Source: Brachypterus glaber
Lineage: Eukaryota; Arthropoda; Insecta; Coleoptera; Kateretidae
Direction of reading: 5' to 3'
Assembly: GCA_958510825.1 (NCBI GenBank)
Contig: OY294051.1
Location: forward strand, 34,162,393 to 34,226,392
Length of the DNA: 64,000 nucleotides
Shown here: positions 11,392-21,790 of the stretch, in pieces
Position numbering within the stretch: position 1 is the stretch's first letter
Layout: each line of letters starts with the position of its first letter
Notes under the pieces: model-generated
Told to the model about the DNA's origin: nothing
What the model saw: the letters and a program-made list of their open reading frames with translations, nothing else
Database searches by the model: none
Program-made: the position numbers and the translations under genes

Positions 11392-11655
11392 TCCAAAAGT
11401 CACCCCCCCCCCCTCCTTAACTTTTGAACAAGTTGAGATATCAACTTGAAAGGAAAACTTTAATAACACAACCCAATCTATCTTTTCGCATATATTTAAT
11501 ATTTTCGGCTCTTAAAATGTGGACAGGGGGCATGGAGGGACTTTTTTTTAATGGAAAGGGGGTCGTATGATACATCATTTTAAAGCTTATAAAATTATCT
11601 ATTTAACTATGTATTTTTTTAAAGATTTTTTAAGGTTTTAATTAAATTTAAGAAC
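11392..11655. mobile_element. Lone left arm of the ACAGTGCGGTCC element
   Basis: It begins ACAGTGCGGTCCAAAAGTCA, continues with CCTTAACTTTTGAACAAGTT and GGGGGTCGTATGATACATCA, and fades near 11655. The matching right arm is absent, and a different transposon starts at 11688. It belongs to the family at 6846-7537. Confidence 0.75.
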
Positions 11656-11687
11656 AAATATTGTTTTTTAACTGACTGCTGTAAATA

Positions 11688-12512
11688 TAGGGGAAGTCGG
11701 GGTTAACTGGACCGCATCGAGTTTTTGAACAACCTGTAAACAATTTTCAATTATTTTCTATAGCAAAAGGTAGATTATTACTATAGTTAGAACATATTAA
11801 TACTTCAGACAAATATTATTTATATAAAAAAAGTTATTAACGATAAACCAGTTAACCCCGCTGGACCAGTTAACCCCATAGGGCAGGGTTAACTGGACCA
11901 CTACTCAGGGTTAACTGGTCCACTAACAAAAATGTAATGTATTGTAATTATTGTAAATAGTCCAAACGATTTGAAATCAATTAAAATTTAATTCTAACAT
12001 AAAAATAGACAACATAATATGTTAAATATTAGATATGTCTGAGGGTTAACTGGTCCGGGGTTGACTGGACATGGCCCAGTTAACCCCGAGATAATTAATA
12101 TTGACATAAGTGGTCCAGTTAACCCTGAGTGACACAACTGAATAAAATCTTAAAATTTTAATACTTTATAAGATAGTAGAAGGCTGCAATAATGCAGAAT
12201 AAATAATAAAATACTCAGTATATTAGGTAAAATATTAGTCTAGATCCTCATATTAATAATAAAGTATTAATTAAAAAAATAAAAGTTAAGGTAGGTAAGT
12301 AATAAGTACTTTTCATCGAAAAAAATGAACTTTCTTTACTACAACTTACAACTACAACACTTGGAAAACACGGTCCGTCATAATACTTTAAACCATACTA
12401 CTAACTAAATATCACTAGAATTTGCCCTAAGGGGCCAATACTAATAAAAAAAGTTGATAAAATCCAAGTGGACCAGTTAACCCTGTAGCCCAGTTAACCC
12501 CGACTTCCCCTA
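11688..12512. mobile_element. DNA transposon remnant with GGTTAACTGGACC repeats, copy 1
   Basis: The ends are TAGGGGAAGTCGGGGTTAAC and its complement (…AGTTAACCCCGACTTCCCCTA). Throughout the 825 bp the motif GGTTAACTGGACC, or its complement GGACCAGTTAACCC, recurs near both ends and in the middle, about ten times. Such clustered subterminal repeats are usual transposase binding sites. No transposase frame is left. The second copy at 25382-26173 is collinear with small deletions. TA at the borders suggests TA target duplication. Confidence 0.85.
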
Positions 12513-12739
12513 TGGATAGCGCAGCCGTAGCGTCGCGTAAATGATAATGTTCTTAAGCAGAATGAATAAAGCTAAAAATTTTGAGAACATTGGCTTTTTT
12601 ATCTCAAAATGGCCATTTTGTACTAATACTGTTCTTCAACTGACCGATTCAATTTTAAACGTTTTTAGTTTATTTGCAAATATGGCGAAGTCGCCACTAA
12701 AGAATTCTAAAAAATTGGAATATTGTTTGTTTCGCAGCG

Positions 12740-13870
12740 CAAAATTTTTGTTTGCGCCTATTCTGGAAAGAACATAGAAATTAAAAAGTATTCTACGTTT
12801 TGCCTTAATTTAAAACATCTTCAGGAAATTAGAGTGCATTGTAGCAACTATTTAATTTGCAAAAAAGGTTCCATGAAATTTACAAAAAAAGTCTTTATTT
12901 TTTGTTTTACTATCATAGCATGCATGCCAACTAAGGTGCTTCTTAAATGCGAAAATTCAAAACTACTTAGGTACATCTAGGGACTGAAAATAAAATATGA
13001 ATCATTGATGATAGCAATTGCTATGCCATGTTTCTTATCCTAAAACATAAATCCTTTCCAGTGATACTAAATATAATCTGGCGAGTTATAAAAAGAAACT
13101 ACCCGACGTTTTGTCTATTAATCAAAATCTCTTCATGAAAATAAAATGCTTTTCAGTACATTTCCTTATAAAAATTACATTGGGGCTTTAGTTTCCGGCA
13201 AAAATGTAGAATTTATTAAAAATAAATTTGGACATTTCGACTTTTTTTTTCAGGGTAGGTAGGTAGGTATTTAAAAAATGCTTTTGGACTCTTCCACTTC
13301 TAAATCGTACTATGGGCTGTATTTAACTTGAATATAAGCTACAAAAATGCACTAGAGAATACACTCTTTCGCTGATACGAAATTTTGCATCTAAGATCCA
13401 ACCTATTGTCTTTTACAGTTCTTCTTCAGAAGATTTATATTTTAGATACAGGTACCTACCTACCTATCTAAATTCGCAAAAACAATTATTACAACATCCT
13501 TTTTTATGCCTCTTTCAGGTATTTACTTTATAAAAATTAAAAACAATATTTAATAATTTGCTATCCGACGTTTCGTCTTTTAATCTGAACCTCTTCAGGC
13601 GACTAAATATAGGGTATAAATGCTTTTTAGTAACTTTTCTTATAAAAGTCACACTGAAAAAATACACTCTAAAATTTTAGAACTTAGAAAAATATTCGGA
13701 CTTTTCGATATTTATTGCAGACATCTTCAGAAAACTGAAAATAAATTAAAATACATTTGGGCTCTTTTTCTTCTAAAAATCGTATTATGGGCCGTATTTG
13801 ACTTGTAAAAGGCTGCAAAAATGCACTACAGAATGCACTCTTGCACTGAGACGAAATTTCGCATCTCAGG
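12740..13870. repeat. Array of diverged repeats carrying CCGACGTTTCGTC…TCTTCAGG
   Basis: Three diverged units share a block reading ACGTTT(C/T)G(T/C)C…CTTCAGG or ATGAA: near 12797-12825, 13097-13140 and 13565-13602. The last two continue collinearly with AAATGCTTTT(C/T)AGTA, CTTATAAAA and later CACTA(G/C)AGAAT(A/G)CACTCTT…ACGAAATTT(T/C)GCATCT (13352-13398 and 13823-13868). The period is about 470 bp. Function unknown; the block resembles dispersed short repeats seen in many animal genomes. Confidence 0.65.
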
Positions 13871-14195
13871 TGTGGGGTAAACATTTGACAATCTAAAGAA
13901 AACAAGCAGGCGGCACTTGCAGTGCACAATGTTCGCCGATCGTCGACTATTTTAGTCCAAACCAAACCGCGCAGCGAGGAGCACGTACATCGCGTTTTCG
14001 ATCCGTATCCCCGCACGTGTTTTTCAAAATGTTCACGATGTCGAAACAATCATAAAATTTCGAAACCAAAAATTTTTGTGTAAAATTTTCAAAGAAAAAA
14101 CTCTAACAATGCCTACTTAAAGAATTTTTTAAAGTGTATGTGTGAGTGAGAAAATATTTTTTGAAACTTGTGAGAAAAGTGTGTTTATCATTGCG
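13860..14195 (+). promoter_or_regulatory. CpG-richer stretch, possible promoter and 5' UTR
   Basis: Between about 13885 and 14045 the sequence abruptly becomes richer in G, C and CpG (GTTCGCCGATCGTCGAC, CGCGCAGCGAGGAGCACG, ATCGCGTTTTCGATCCG, CCCCGCACGTG) in a window that is otherwise very AT-rich. Nothing in it matches the repeats found elsewhere in the window. It sits 150 bp upstream of a candidate first exon. No clear TATA box or initiator could be assigned, so the promoter reading is an inference from composition and position. Confidence 0.35.
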
Positions 14196-14305
14196 ATGAT
14201 TATTTCAAAAGATTTATTTTTGTTGGGAGATCAAGACTATTTAAGACTCCCTAATAAAGACGAGAAAAGAACAACTATGATAAGGCCTGCAGTGAAGCCT
14301 CAAAG
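14196..14305 (+). CDS. Candidate first coding exon, unknown protein
   Basis: The ATG at 14196 opens 36 codons (MIISKDLFLLGDQDYLRLPN, then a charged KDEKRTT stretch and IRPAVKPQ) up to a plausible splice donor CAAAG|GTAAAAA at 14305/14306. The frame upstream of the ATG is closed by a stop at 14130. Amino-acid usage is balanced (D, E, Q, P, R, G), unlike the F/I/K/N-rich frames elsewhere, and codon choice is mixed. Without splicing the frame ends just after the donor. I do not recognise the protein and see no convincing second exon downstream in the window. It could be the first exon of a gene with a very long first intron, or a chance frame. Confidence 0.35.
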
Positions 14306-14334
14306 GTAAAAATAGTTATGTATGGTACTAGTGG

Positions 14335-14412
14335 GTAAAGTAAGATATTGCCCATGAGAAAATTAACGAGGCGTCAGCCAAGCAGGTTAATTTTCGAGAG
14401 GGCAATATCGCT
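14335..14412. repeat. Short palindromic repeat
   Basis: AGATATTGCCCATGAGAAAA and TTAACGAGGC are mirrored by GGTTAATTTTCGAGAGGGCAATATC. It has the same design as the palindromes at 35925-36020, 51037-51125, 59850-59975 and 60482-60540, though the sequences differ. Confidence 0.6.
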
Positions 14413-14963
14413 TTTTGGACCCGAAAATATATAATTTTCAAGATTTTTTGTATGATAACTCAAAAATTTTAAAAACCTTGCCGAAAATTACAGAATTTTT
14501 TGTCAAGATGTTTGAGATTTTTCAAATTTTGTATACTTAATTTTGTATATTATTTCAAAAAAGTCAAATTAAAAAAAAAAACACAAACAACTCTTTAGGT
14601 TTCACATCGGGGAATTTAGGAAAATATCAGGAAATGTAACACATTAAGGAAAAGTATTTTTATTTGCGAAAAATTTCTAGACCTGAAATTTTAAAATACC
14701 AAATTTATTCATTATTATTTTTTACGTAATCACTATACCAATTTGAAAAAAACCCAAAAGCGAGGGGTAAACCACTAAAAAAAGAAATCTTCTAGATTAC
14801 CTACCTAAAAAAAATAATAAAAATTACCTTAAAAAATGTGCTGTATATGGTAAAAATGTGATCTCCTCGGATTTCCTGATAACTGCAAGAGTTATTCCAA
14901 TTCTTACACCTAAATTCCTTAAAACTGCTCGTAAGCATCATTCTTCAGTGTCACAATTTTTAC

Positions 14964-15186
14964 GAAGCTGAAGTTTGCAACGTTTTTTTGCAACGAAAAT
15001 TCAAATAGTATATTAAATTACTAGTTTCATAACATACGTTTTTAACGCACGAGTACAAGTTTAGAAAACAAGCCGATTGCGGCGAGTTTTCTAAAGTACT
15101 AGTGAGCTAAAAACGTGTTATGGAATAAGTGCTTTAATATACTATTTGAATTTTCGATGCAAAAAAACGTTGCAAACTTCAGCTTC
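14964..15186. repeat. Hairpin repeat, ~223 bp
   Basis: GAAGCTGAAGTTTGCAACGT…GAAAATTCAAATAGTATATT at the left is mirrored by AATATACTATTTGAATTTTC…ACGTTGCAAACTTCAGCTTC at the right. Inner blocks CATAACATACGTTTTTA and AAAAACGTGTTATG also pair. Foldback-type, no coding content. Confidence 0.85.
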
Positions 15187-16830
15187 ATCAATTTTTAGCG
15201 TCTGGTGGTGCATTTTTGCATTTTCTAATTTTTAAATTCCAAGTTTTCGAAGAATTTTTTTGGTACATCCAATTTTTACCATAATAATTTGTTAGTCATT
15301 TATCATATACCCAAAATATACCTATATTTTTTTGTTCGAAATTCTAAAAACTAAGAAAACACAAATACAATGCAATGGTTTGCTTTTTTTTATTTTAATT
15401 TTAGGGGTAGCTGTTAAAAAAGTCTACAAACGAATAGGGATTAAAATAAAGCTTATTGTAATATTGTATGACGTCATTTATGGACCATAACCTTGCCCAT
15501 TATTTGTGCTCTTCTGATATCAGATTAAACTTTTTTAGAAAGTCTTCCCAAAAACATATTTTATAGATAATAAAACTTTTTATGGACAACTACCTATTTT
15601 ATTATCTCCAGATTTTAATTTTGTGGAAAAATTAGGATCAGGTAAAACTTGCCTTTTTAACATTGTTAAAGAAATGTAAATTTTTTGTAATTTGCTTTTT
15701 ATTGTTTTGTTTTATTTTTATGACTTTATGTAGAAAAAAGAAAAGATTATGCTTCGGCTTCATAACTATAAATATTATATGTAGTACGGCCAACTTCCAC
15801 ACTGATAAAATTTTTATTAAGGTATACGCATATTTCAAAATTTGGATAAATAAAATTTAACAAAATAGTTTTCAATGATGATTTCATAATTTTCTTATTT
15901 TGGAATAACAGACAAGATTATTTTTGTTTGTTCTGCCATGGTTTTCAGGAAATATACAACGCTTTGTTGCAATTAAAAAAAAAATGTGTTACTGTTAACT
16001 GAAATATCACCAGTAAATGTTATTCTTTTATCCATAACCTCATCCATAATATTTACCATGCTATTTTGTATTCAGTATTAATAATTTATTATTAATTAAT
16101 TGAAATACTATTGTTATACATATATAACAGGGCTGCTATTGTCTATTTAAAGCCCCAAGTATTTTATTATTCAACGAAAAAATAATTATTGTAACATTTA
16201 GTACTTATAAAAAGTGTTGCTGTTGTAAAACAGTGATTGTATCATTTACTATAAAGAGTGTTGCAGTGTGCAATTCATATTTTTTAACATAGTTACAGTT
16301 AGTTTTATTGTAACTTGTATTAAACAAGGAAAATGTTTTTTTCTTAAATTTATTATTAATATTTTATTATCTTTCGTAAAATATACTGTTGATTTTTCAA
16401 AAACTAACATATTTTGGTGTACTCTAGACATTTACATTATAAACATGTACATTTTTCATAATTTAATTTATATGTAGAAAAAGCTATTCTAAGGTGGTCT
16501 AATTTCATTAAAGTAATCTCGAATAATAAATTTGCACTTAAATTCAAAATTCTTTATAGTTATTTTGAATTTAGATGTAGATTTCTTTCAACAAATAGTA
16601 AATCTAGTTACATGTCAAAAATATTATAGCAACAGATTATTTTCAAAAGATTTATAAACGTCGCACACACTACTTAAAAACCGCGTAAATAAATTACTTG
16701 AGACAGTTTAAGTTCCGTAAACCTATAGAGTGGAGCTAATTATTAATTGCTTCCCCTAAAAAAAAATTTTCAATTTTTTGTTGCTCATTTTTTTCTTATC
16801 CGTAGTTAAGAATTTTCCAAAATTTTCAAA
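15187..16830. other. No gene seen
   Basis: AT-rich sequence with no recognisable repeat ends. Short frames of 60-70 codons are rich in F, I, K and N and look random. Confidence 0.55.
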
Positions 16831-17010
16831 ACTACTCCTAGACAAACAATTCTTAGATACAAATTTGTTTCATGAAAAAATAAGAAACTTCTTTTTCTGT
16901 CCATCTGTCCGATGTCTTAGGAAAAATTAAGTTCTATGAGGGGAAGATTGTTTTTGAGTGTTATCCCCCCAAAAACAAAAAAGTTATGGGGGAATAAACT
17001 TAAAAAAAAA
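16830..17010. repeat. Dispersed repeat, fragment
   Basis: The blocks CCTAGACAAACAATTCTTAG, AAATTTGTTTCATGAAAAAA, CCATCTGTCCGATGT and CCCAAAAACAAAAAAGTTAT recur at 21183-21420 in the same order. The block around 24610-24660 is the same in inverted orientation. Confidence 0.7.
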
Positions 17011-17027
17011 ATGAAAAAACTATTATT

Positions 17028-17210
17028 TTTAACCGACTTCCAAAAAAGGAGGAGGTTATCAATTCGACGTGTGAGTTTTTATTTTGTTTTTTTTTATGTT
17101 TGTTCTCGCATAACTTTGGAACGGATGAACGGAATTTGATGAAACCTTTTGCTACTCAAAGAGGACATTCCTGAGGTGATCCGGTTTTAATTTGACGCTC
17201 GGATAATGCC
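17028..17210. repeat. ACCGACTTCCAAAAA / GGAGGAGGTTATCAATTCGA repeat
   Basis: The stretch AACCGACTTCCAAAAAAGGA GGAGGTTATCAATTCGACG, followed by a T-rich run and CATAACTTTGGAACGGATGA, matches a repeat signature I recall from insect genomes. A second start of the same repeat lies at 24881-24930, directly next to the perfect hairpin at 24749-24885. Confidence 0.7.
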
Positions 17211-17460
17211 GGATAAGCCGGATAATCAAGATAAATCTAATCGTTTTAACGCAATTTCACTTAAAACCGGCTTAATTTGGTTCTAATACCAACCAAATTT
17301 TTAGAAAATGAACTCGGATAAGTCGGATAACTTGATTAAGGGGTCACTCAATGATTACGGCAGGCTAAAAATCTTTTAAATGCCGCTAAACTTGATTCTG
17401 TGGACCTGCAATATTAAAATACCAAGAGAAAATTATTAAATTTGTGATTATACCATAAGG
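17210..17460. repeat. GGATAAGCCGGATAA dispersed repeat, copy 1
   Basis: It contains GGATAAGCCGGATAA, CGGATAACTTGATTAAGGGG, TGCCGCTAAACTTGATTC and AATATTAAAATACCAAGAGA. A collinear partial copy lies at 35806-35935. Confidence 0.75.
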
Positions 17461-17709
17461 CGTTATTTGATTATTACTTAGGGCTTAAAGTTTTACAAAG
17501 ATTTTATTTAGTATTTCGTTTAAAATAAGGTTGGTTGGACTCTTGGTCGCTAAAATAAAAAATACTACTAAATTTATTTTTTAGAAATTTATCTTTAAGA
17601 TGATAATGCCACAACGCACTAATAGTGCGTTGTGACGTCAGCAGCTTGCCGAGATGAAAGGACAACTATAATTTAGCTTAGATGACCTTACAGATCTACA
17701 AGTTCTGTG

Positions 17710-17850
17710 TCTCTAAAAAGTAAAAAATAAAAAATAAGTCGGTGCCAATTTCACAGCAAACAATTTAACAACATTAATAACTGTTAGTATTTAATTTAGG
17801 GAGTGGTGAAATTGGCACCGACTTATTTTTTATTTTTTACTTTTTAGAGA
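17710..17850. repeat. Perfect 45-bp inverted repeat with 51-bp spacer
   Basis: 17710-17754 (from TCTCTAAAAAGTAAAAAATA to GGTGCCAATTTCAC) is exactly complementary to 17806-17850. The spacer is AT-rich. It may be a short foldback element. A transcript would form a long uninterrupted hairpin. Confidence 0.88.
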
Positions 17851-17989
17851 CAGAAGTCGGCTCATTTATTTTGCGAAAAGTTTTTTTTTTAACTTTTCCC
17901 TTTTCGCAAAAAGAAAATTGAAAAAAAATTGATTTTTTTTTTTAAATATTTTTTTTTTTGTTTTTTTTTTTTTAATTTTGTTGTTTTTT

Positions 17990-18080
17990 TTTTAATATTT
18001 GGAAAATTGCATTATAACATTTACTGTGAACAGTATATAATAGAATGCGTAGCATTACATATCTTCACGGCTTGTTTAAA
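17990..18080. repeat. ATGCA…TTTACTGTGAA repeat, partial copy
   Basis: It contains GGAAAATTGCATTATAACAT, TTTACTGTGAACAGTATATA, GAATGCGTAGCATTACATAT and CTTCACGGCTTGTTT. The same blocks recur at 21455-21610, 24215-24300 (inverted), 25135-25220 and, weakly, 22855-22925. Confidence 0.75.
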
Positions 18081-18626
18081 TTTTAATCTGTAAATTAGAT
18101 AATTATCTAACCTTAAATTAGATTTTGAAAATTTGTACCACACTAATGTCTGAACTAAAAATTAAAAAAAGTGCATCTAAATCAGTTTCTTGAACATATA
18201 GTTACTACCAACATACTAAATAACGTTTCAAAATAATTTAGTGTTAATTAATATTTATATGCTAACAGCAATGGCGAAAGACATTCAGGCGGACAGATTT
18301 TTTTATCTCTTTGAATTACTATAAACTAGTTTCTAAAGAACTAAATTCACTGACTATGTTGTTTACATGTTTTTATTTATGAATTAAAAATAAATTTACT
18401 ATAAATACATTTGAATATTATTAATTAAATACATATGAATGTCACTAAATACTATTTTCATTAAAATATTATGAATTAAAGATAAACTTGTTATGTGTAT
18501 TATTTATATTATTTAAATTTAGGTTAGGCCCAAATAAGACCACACCCTTTTACAAGGCACCTAAATGAATAAATAAATTTTAGTTTTTTAAATCATTATA
18601 TAACAGGTCCACTCTAAGAGAGATGG

Positions 18627-18770
18627 CTTAAGCTCCGTCCAGAGACTCGCATAACCATAATACATAACATACAACGATAACATGATAGCTTGATGTGCCG
18701 TCATGCGCCTTGTGCGCAGGTTTATAAAGTCAAGTTTATGGTTATGCGAGCCTGTGTAAGGAGCCTTAAC
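18627..18770. mobile_element. MITE with GGCTCGCATAAC-like ends, copy 2
   Basis: CTCCGTCCAGAGACTCGCAT at the left and GTTATGCGAGCCTGTGTAAG at the right are near-complements. The core CTTGATGTGCCGTCATGCGC matches copy 1 (2208-2327). Confidence 0.75.
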
Positions 18771-18855
18771 TAAAGATTATCCTGTTTATGTGGATATTTT
18801 TTATATAGGTAGATCCTTTCGCATAGGATTTAAAAATTATTACTTTAAATTTAGG

Positions 18856-19017
18856 TCCACCCTAAGGGCTTAATTAAAGATGCACTTTATGAAGAAATAA
18901 TATCATCTTAAATAGTAGAGAAAAAATATCCCTTCGAATAGAAAGGATCCACATATTTTTTCTCTCCATAAACTCTGCATTCTTTAACTAAGTCATCTGT
19001 CCTTAGAGTGAACCTTT
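18856..19017. mobile_element. MITE with GGTCCACCCTAAG ends
   Basis: The left end GGTCCACCCTAAGGGCTTAA and the right end TCCTTAGAGTGAACC are inverted repeats. Inner blocks GATGCACTTTATGAAG and CTCCATAAACTCTGCATTC also pair. It is about 162 bp. Single ends resembling it occur at 18606 and 50291. Confidence 0.65.
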
Positions 19018-19072
19018 TATATGATACTTGATAAAACTTAATTTAAAAAATATTTTCTTAAATCAAGAAGGT

Positions 19073-19200
19073 TTGGATATAACGAAGAGAATATATTCTC
19101 CTTTAAAGCAAAATGGTGCTTTAAATATGAAAGGATAATAATATGGTATGCATAAAAGAAGAATATATTCTCTTTGTTATATACAAATCGCCATATTTTT
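19073..19200. repeat. Imperfect hairpin, ~125 bp
   Basis: GGATATAACGAAGAGAATAT is mirrored by ATATATTCTCTTTGTTATAT. The inner GCAAAATGGTGCTTTA region forms the loop. Confidence 0.6.
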
Positions 19201-19762
19201 CATTTAAGACAATATTTTTCTATGTGTAAAACAGATTGTTTTCGAGATTGGACCAGTATTACTAATAAATGATAGTTAAGGTAGCTGATCCGGTTTCTAC
19301 ATAACGTAAGAAAATACATTTTTTTTTTTTTTTGAATAAGGTATTTTCCATTAATTTTTATTATTATATGTTTATAAAGTTTAAAAACCCTTATGTTAAT
19401 TATAATAAATAATTATCACCGACAAATATTTTTTATGATTCACAATGTTTATTTTAATAATAATTTTTTTCGTAAGATTAAACAAATATACCTTTGAATA
19501 TGTTCTATAAATGCTTATAATGTAGGCACTGTAACTTTTCTGTAATAAAAAGGATATTTGTTTTTTAATTTGGTTCAGCTCACTCTTTTAATAAACGTAA
19601 TTTTTGTATCAAAATACGTTGATAGCAATTTTCCTCTATTTTTCGATTTTTTAAAAAGTTTATCTCCCCTTTAGTTTTTTTTTTTAATTCGGTAAGATTG
19701 ATCCTTTTACTAAATTTATTAAAAGTATTTTTTTTTCTGAGAAAATTACTTTGCAGTTATAT

Positions 19763-20040
19763 GGGAGGATTGGTGTAGTGGACTACCGCGTCGTACTTGA
19801 CGAGTTTACTACCCAAAATAGCGTGAGTTCGATTCTCACTGGCACCTATTTGCCTTTTTTAGTTAATTAATAATTGAAATTTGGCGAACGCGTAAGTGAA
19901 GCGGACACTCCCTATAAATTGGTTCGAAAGTCAATTAAAGCCGGTGGTTCCCTCTACTACTAGCCCACACAAGTTCTGGACTTAGGGGATGCCTAATTAA
20001 GTAGAATAGTACGAGTTTAAACAAAATGTAATGTAATGTA
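19763..20040 (+). mobile_element. tRNA-derived SINE, full-length copy with head type 1
   Basis: The head (19763-19846) starts GGGAGGATTGGTGTAGTGGA. It has an A-box-like TGGTGTAGTGG and a B-box-like GAGTTCGATTCTC, so pol III promotion is likely in active copies. The body runs through TTGAAATTTGGCGAA, TCAATTAAAGCCGGTGGTTC, CTACTACTAGCCCACACAAG and GGACTTAGGGGATGC to GTAGAATAGTACGAG. It ends in a TGTAA-repeat tail. The body is shared with copies at 49812-49985, 51796-52086, 53365-53438 and 53599-53853. Confidence 0.85.
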
Positions 20041-20084
20041 AAAAAGTTTACCTTGTATTTTTTTGACTTAAAAAAAAATATTTA

Positions 20085-20870
20085 TTTATTTATATATTTT
20101 TTTATTTATATTATGATTTATTTATTTATTCAAAAATGATATACACTAAATTTAAAAATAACTATTATTGCACAAAATTAAAGAAATATGCACCTAGGTG
20201 CTAAGCACCTGTTGTTCAAGACTATAATAGGTTAACTAGTTAGGTAATGTAAAAAAACTCATAGTTATACCAAAAAGAAAAAGAAAAATTAAAGAAAAGA
20301 AAAAGAAAAATTCAATCACCCAAGCAAGTATGAAACATAACATAACATAAAAAAATCTCATAAAGTTCTGAATATGATTGCTCACAATTTCCTTATAAAG
20401 TTCTTTAAACGTTTTTCTTTTTTTATGTTCATTGGTAGTAGACAATTGCGGATATACAAATTTTTGAGCCACTTGTACTTGTTTTCATATTTATTTTTCT
20501 GTGTGTACCTTGATACTTTTAAAGCATCAACATAGAAACCAAAATTTATCACCAGTAAAATGAAACAGTACACTGTTGTGTGGGTTTTTTTTTTCTGCTA
20601 ACAGCAGTACTATAGCTCTACAAAATAATCGTATGTTAGGGTTATTTGATATTATTTCTAACCTATCTCAAATTTCTAGCAACACATAATAAACTTCTTT
20701 TATAATTACTTTAAATAAACTGACCTTCACAATATTATTATTGTTGAAATTTTTGCATTATTCAGCAATAATTCGCCAGACTATACATAAAAAGTGGTCA
20801 AAAAATAATACCTACTTCTAAAAATATTTTTGCTAGATGTCAAATCCTGTCTGCGAGTTCATCTGATCTG
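20085..20870. other. No gene seen
   Basis: AT-rich with A/G-rich low-complexity tracts (20270-20310). Minus-strand frames here are lysine- and phenylalanine-rich and look random. Confidence 0.5.
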
Positions 20871-21119
20871 ACCCACAAAGACCATTGTATTTATATGAAT
20901 TTTAAGGGACTGAATACAAATTTGGAGTCAAAATAGCACCTTATCCGGTTAGTTTTGGAAATAACCTCAAAAAACTTTAATTTTATATATATAACGTTTA
21001 CTCAGGTTATGTCCAACATTTACCGGGTTAGGTGCTATTTTGACCTCAATTCGTGTTTAGCGCCGCAAAATACATAGGAATTTTAAAAAGTTCTTGAGCT
21101 TTTTTATGTGGCTGTGTAA
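20871..21119. mobile_element. CACAGCCACAC element, diverged copy
   Basis: The blocks GACCATTGTATTTATATG, AAATTTGGAGTCAAAATAGC, CCGGTTAGTTTTGGAAATAA and, inverted, GGTTAGGTGCTATTTTGACC match the copy at 41001-41440. The right end is GTGGCTGTG followed by TAA. The left end is degraded. Confidence 0.75.
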
Positions 21120-21129
21120 TTTTTATATT

Positions 21130-21610
21130 ATTCACAGCGCCCGCGCTAGAATATTATACGGTCGTTTTGAATTTTAAAAAATTTTCAAAAATATGTTCTA
21201 GACAAAAATTCTTGGATATAAATTTGTTTCATGAAAAAATAAGAATTTTTTTTTTAAATATCCGTCCGTCCGTCCGATGTGTAAATAATATCTCAAGAAC
21301 GAAGAATCCGCTTGACTTGAAATTTTCAGGAAAAATCAAGTTCTGCGAGGGGAACACCCATGTTGTGTTTTGAAGTAATCCCCCTAAAAACAAAAGTTAT
21401 GGGGGTTAAACTTTTTTAAAAAATAAAAATAATTAAAAAAAAAATATTTGGGATAATGCAATATACCATTTACTGTGAATAATATATAATGGAATGCGTA
21501 GCGTATCTTCATGTTTTGTTTTATAAATGCAATAATTCTAAACTGTGAACAAGCCCTGAAGATACGTAATGCCACGCACCATTATATGGCGGATGGTGTA
21601 TTGCATTTTC
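21130..21610. repeat. Dispersed ~0.5-kb repeat, copy A
   Basis: Order on the plus strand: CACAGCGCCCGCGCTAGAAT, TTCTAGACAAAAATTCTTGG, GTCCGTCCGTCCGATGT, CAAGTTCTGCGAGGGGAACA, ACAAAAGTTATGGGGGTTAA, then AATGCAATATACCATTTACT and GGAATGCGTAGCGTATCTTC. At 21545-21610 an inverted terminus (GAAGATACGTAATGC…GGTGTATTGCATTTTCCC) closes the element. Copy B at 24215-24735 has the same order in reverse orientation. Confidence 0.7.
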
Positions 21611-21739
21611 CCAAATTCTTATTAAACGTCAGCCTAAATTATTTAAGATCCAAATTAATTAAAAATTAAAAAAAAACACTAGCTGGAGATGAGATTGAAT
21701 CTAGAAACCCCATAATTTTGTTGTTCTTATCGTGGTGAA

Positions 21740-21790
21740 AACAACATGACATCAGACGGATAGACAGACGGACAGACAGACAGAGTTCAA
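21740..21790. repeat. GACAGAC-rich core of a dispersed repeat
   Basis: ACATCAGACGGATAGACAGA is followed by CGGACAGACAGACAGAG. Similar cores, each next to a diverged ~50-bp block related to 'ATAACTCGAGAACG', lie near 5622, 24428, 31196, 44704 and 59742. Confidence 0.65.

Noticed and set aside
12740..13870. Regular spacing of the CTTCAGG blocks considered as a CRISPR-like array
   Set aside because: The period is about 470 bp, units are diverged and the DNA is eukaryotic.
19763..19846. Possible tRNA gene
   Set aside because: The head is followed by a SINE body and occurs again with the same body at 51796-52086; anticodon stem and acceptor pairing are not tRNA-like.
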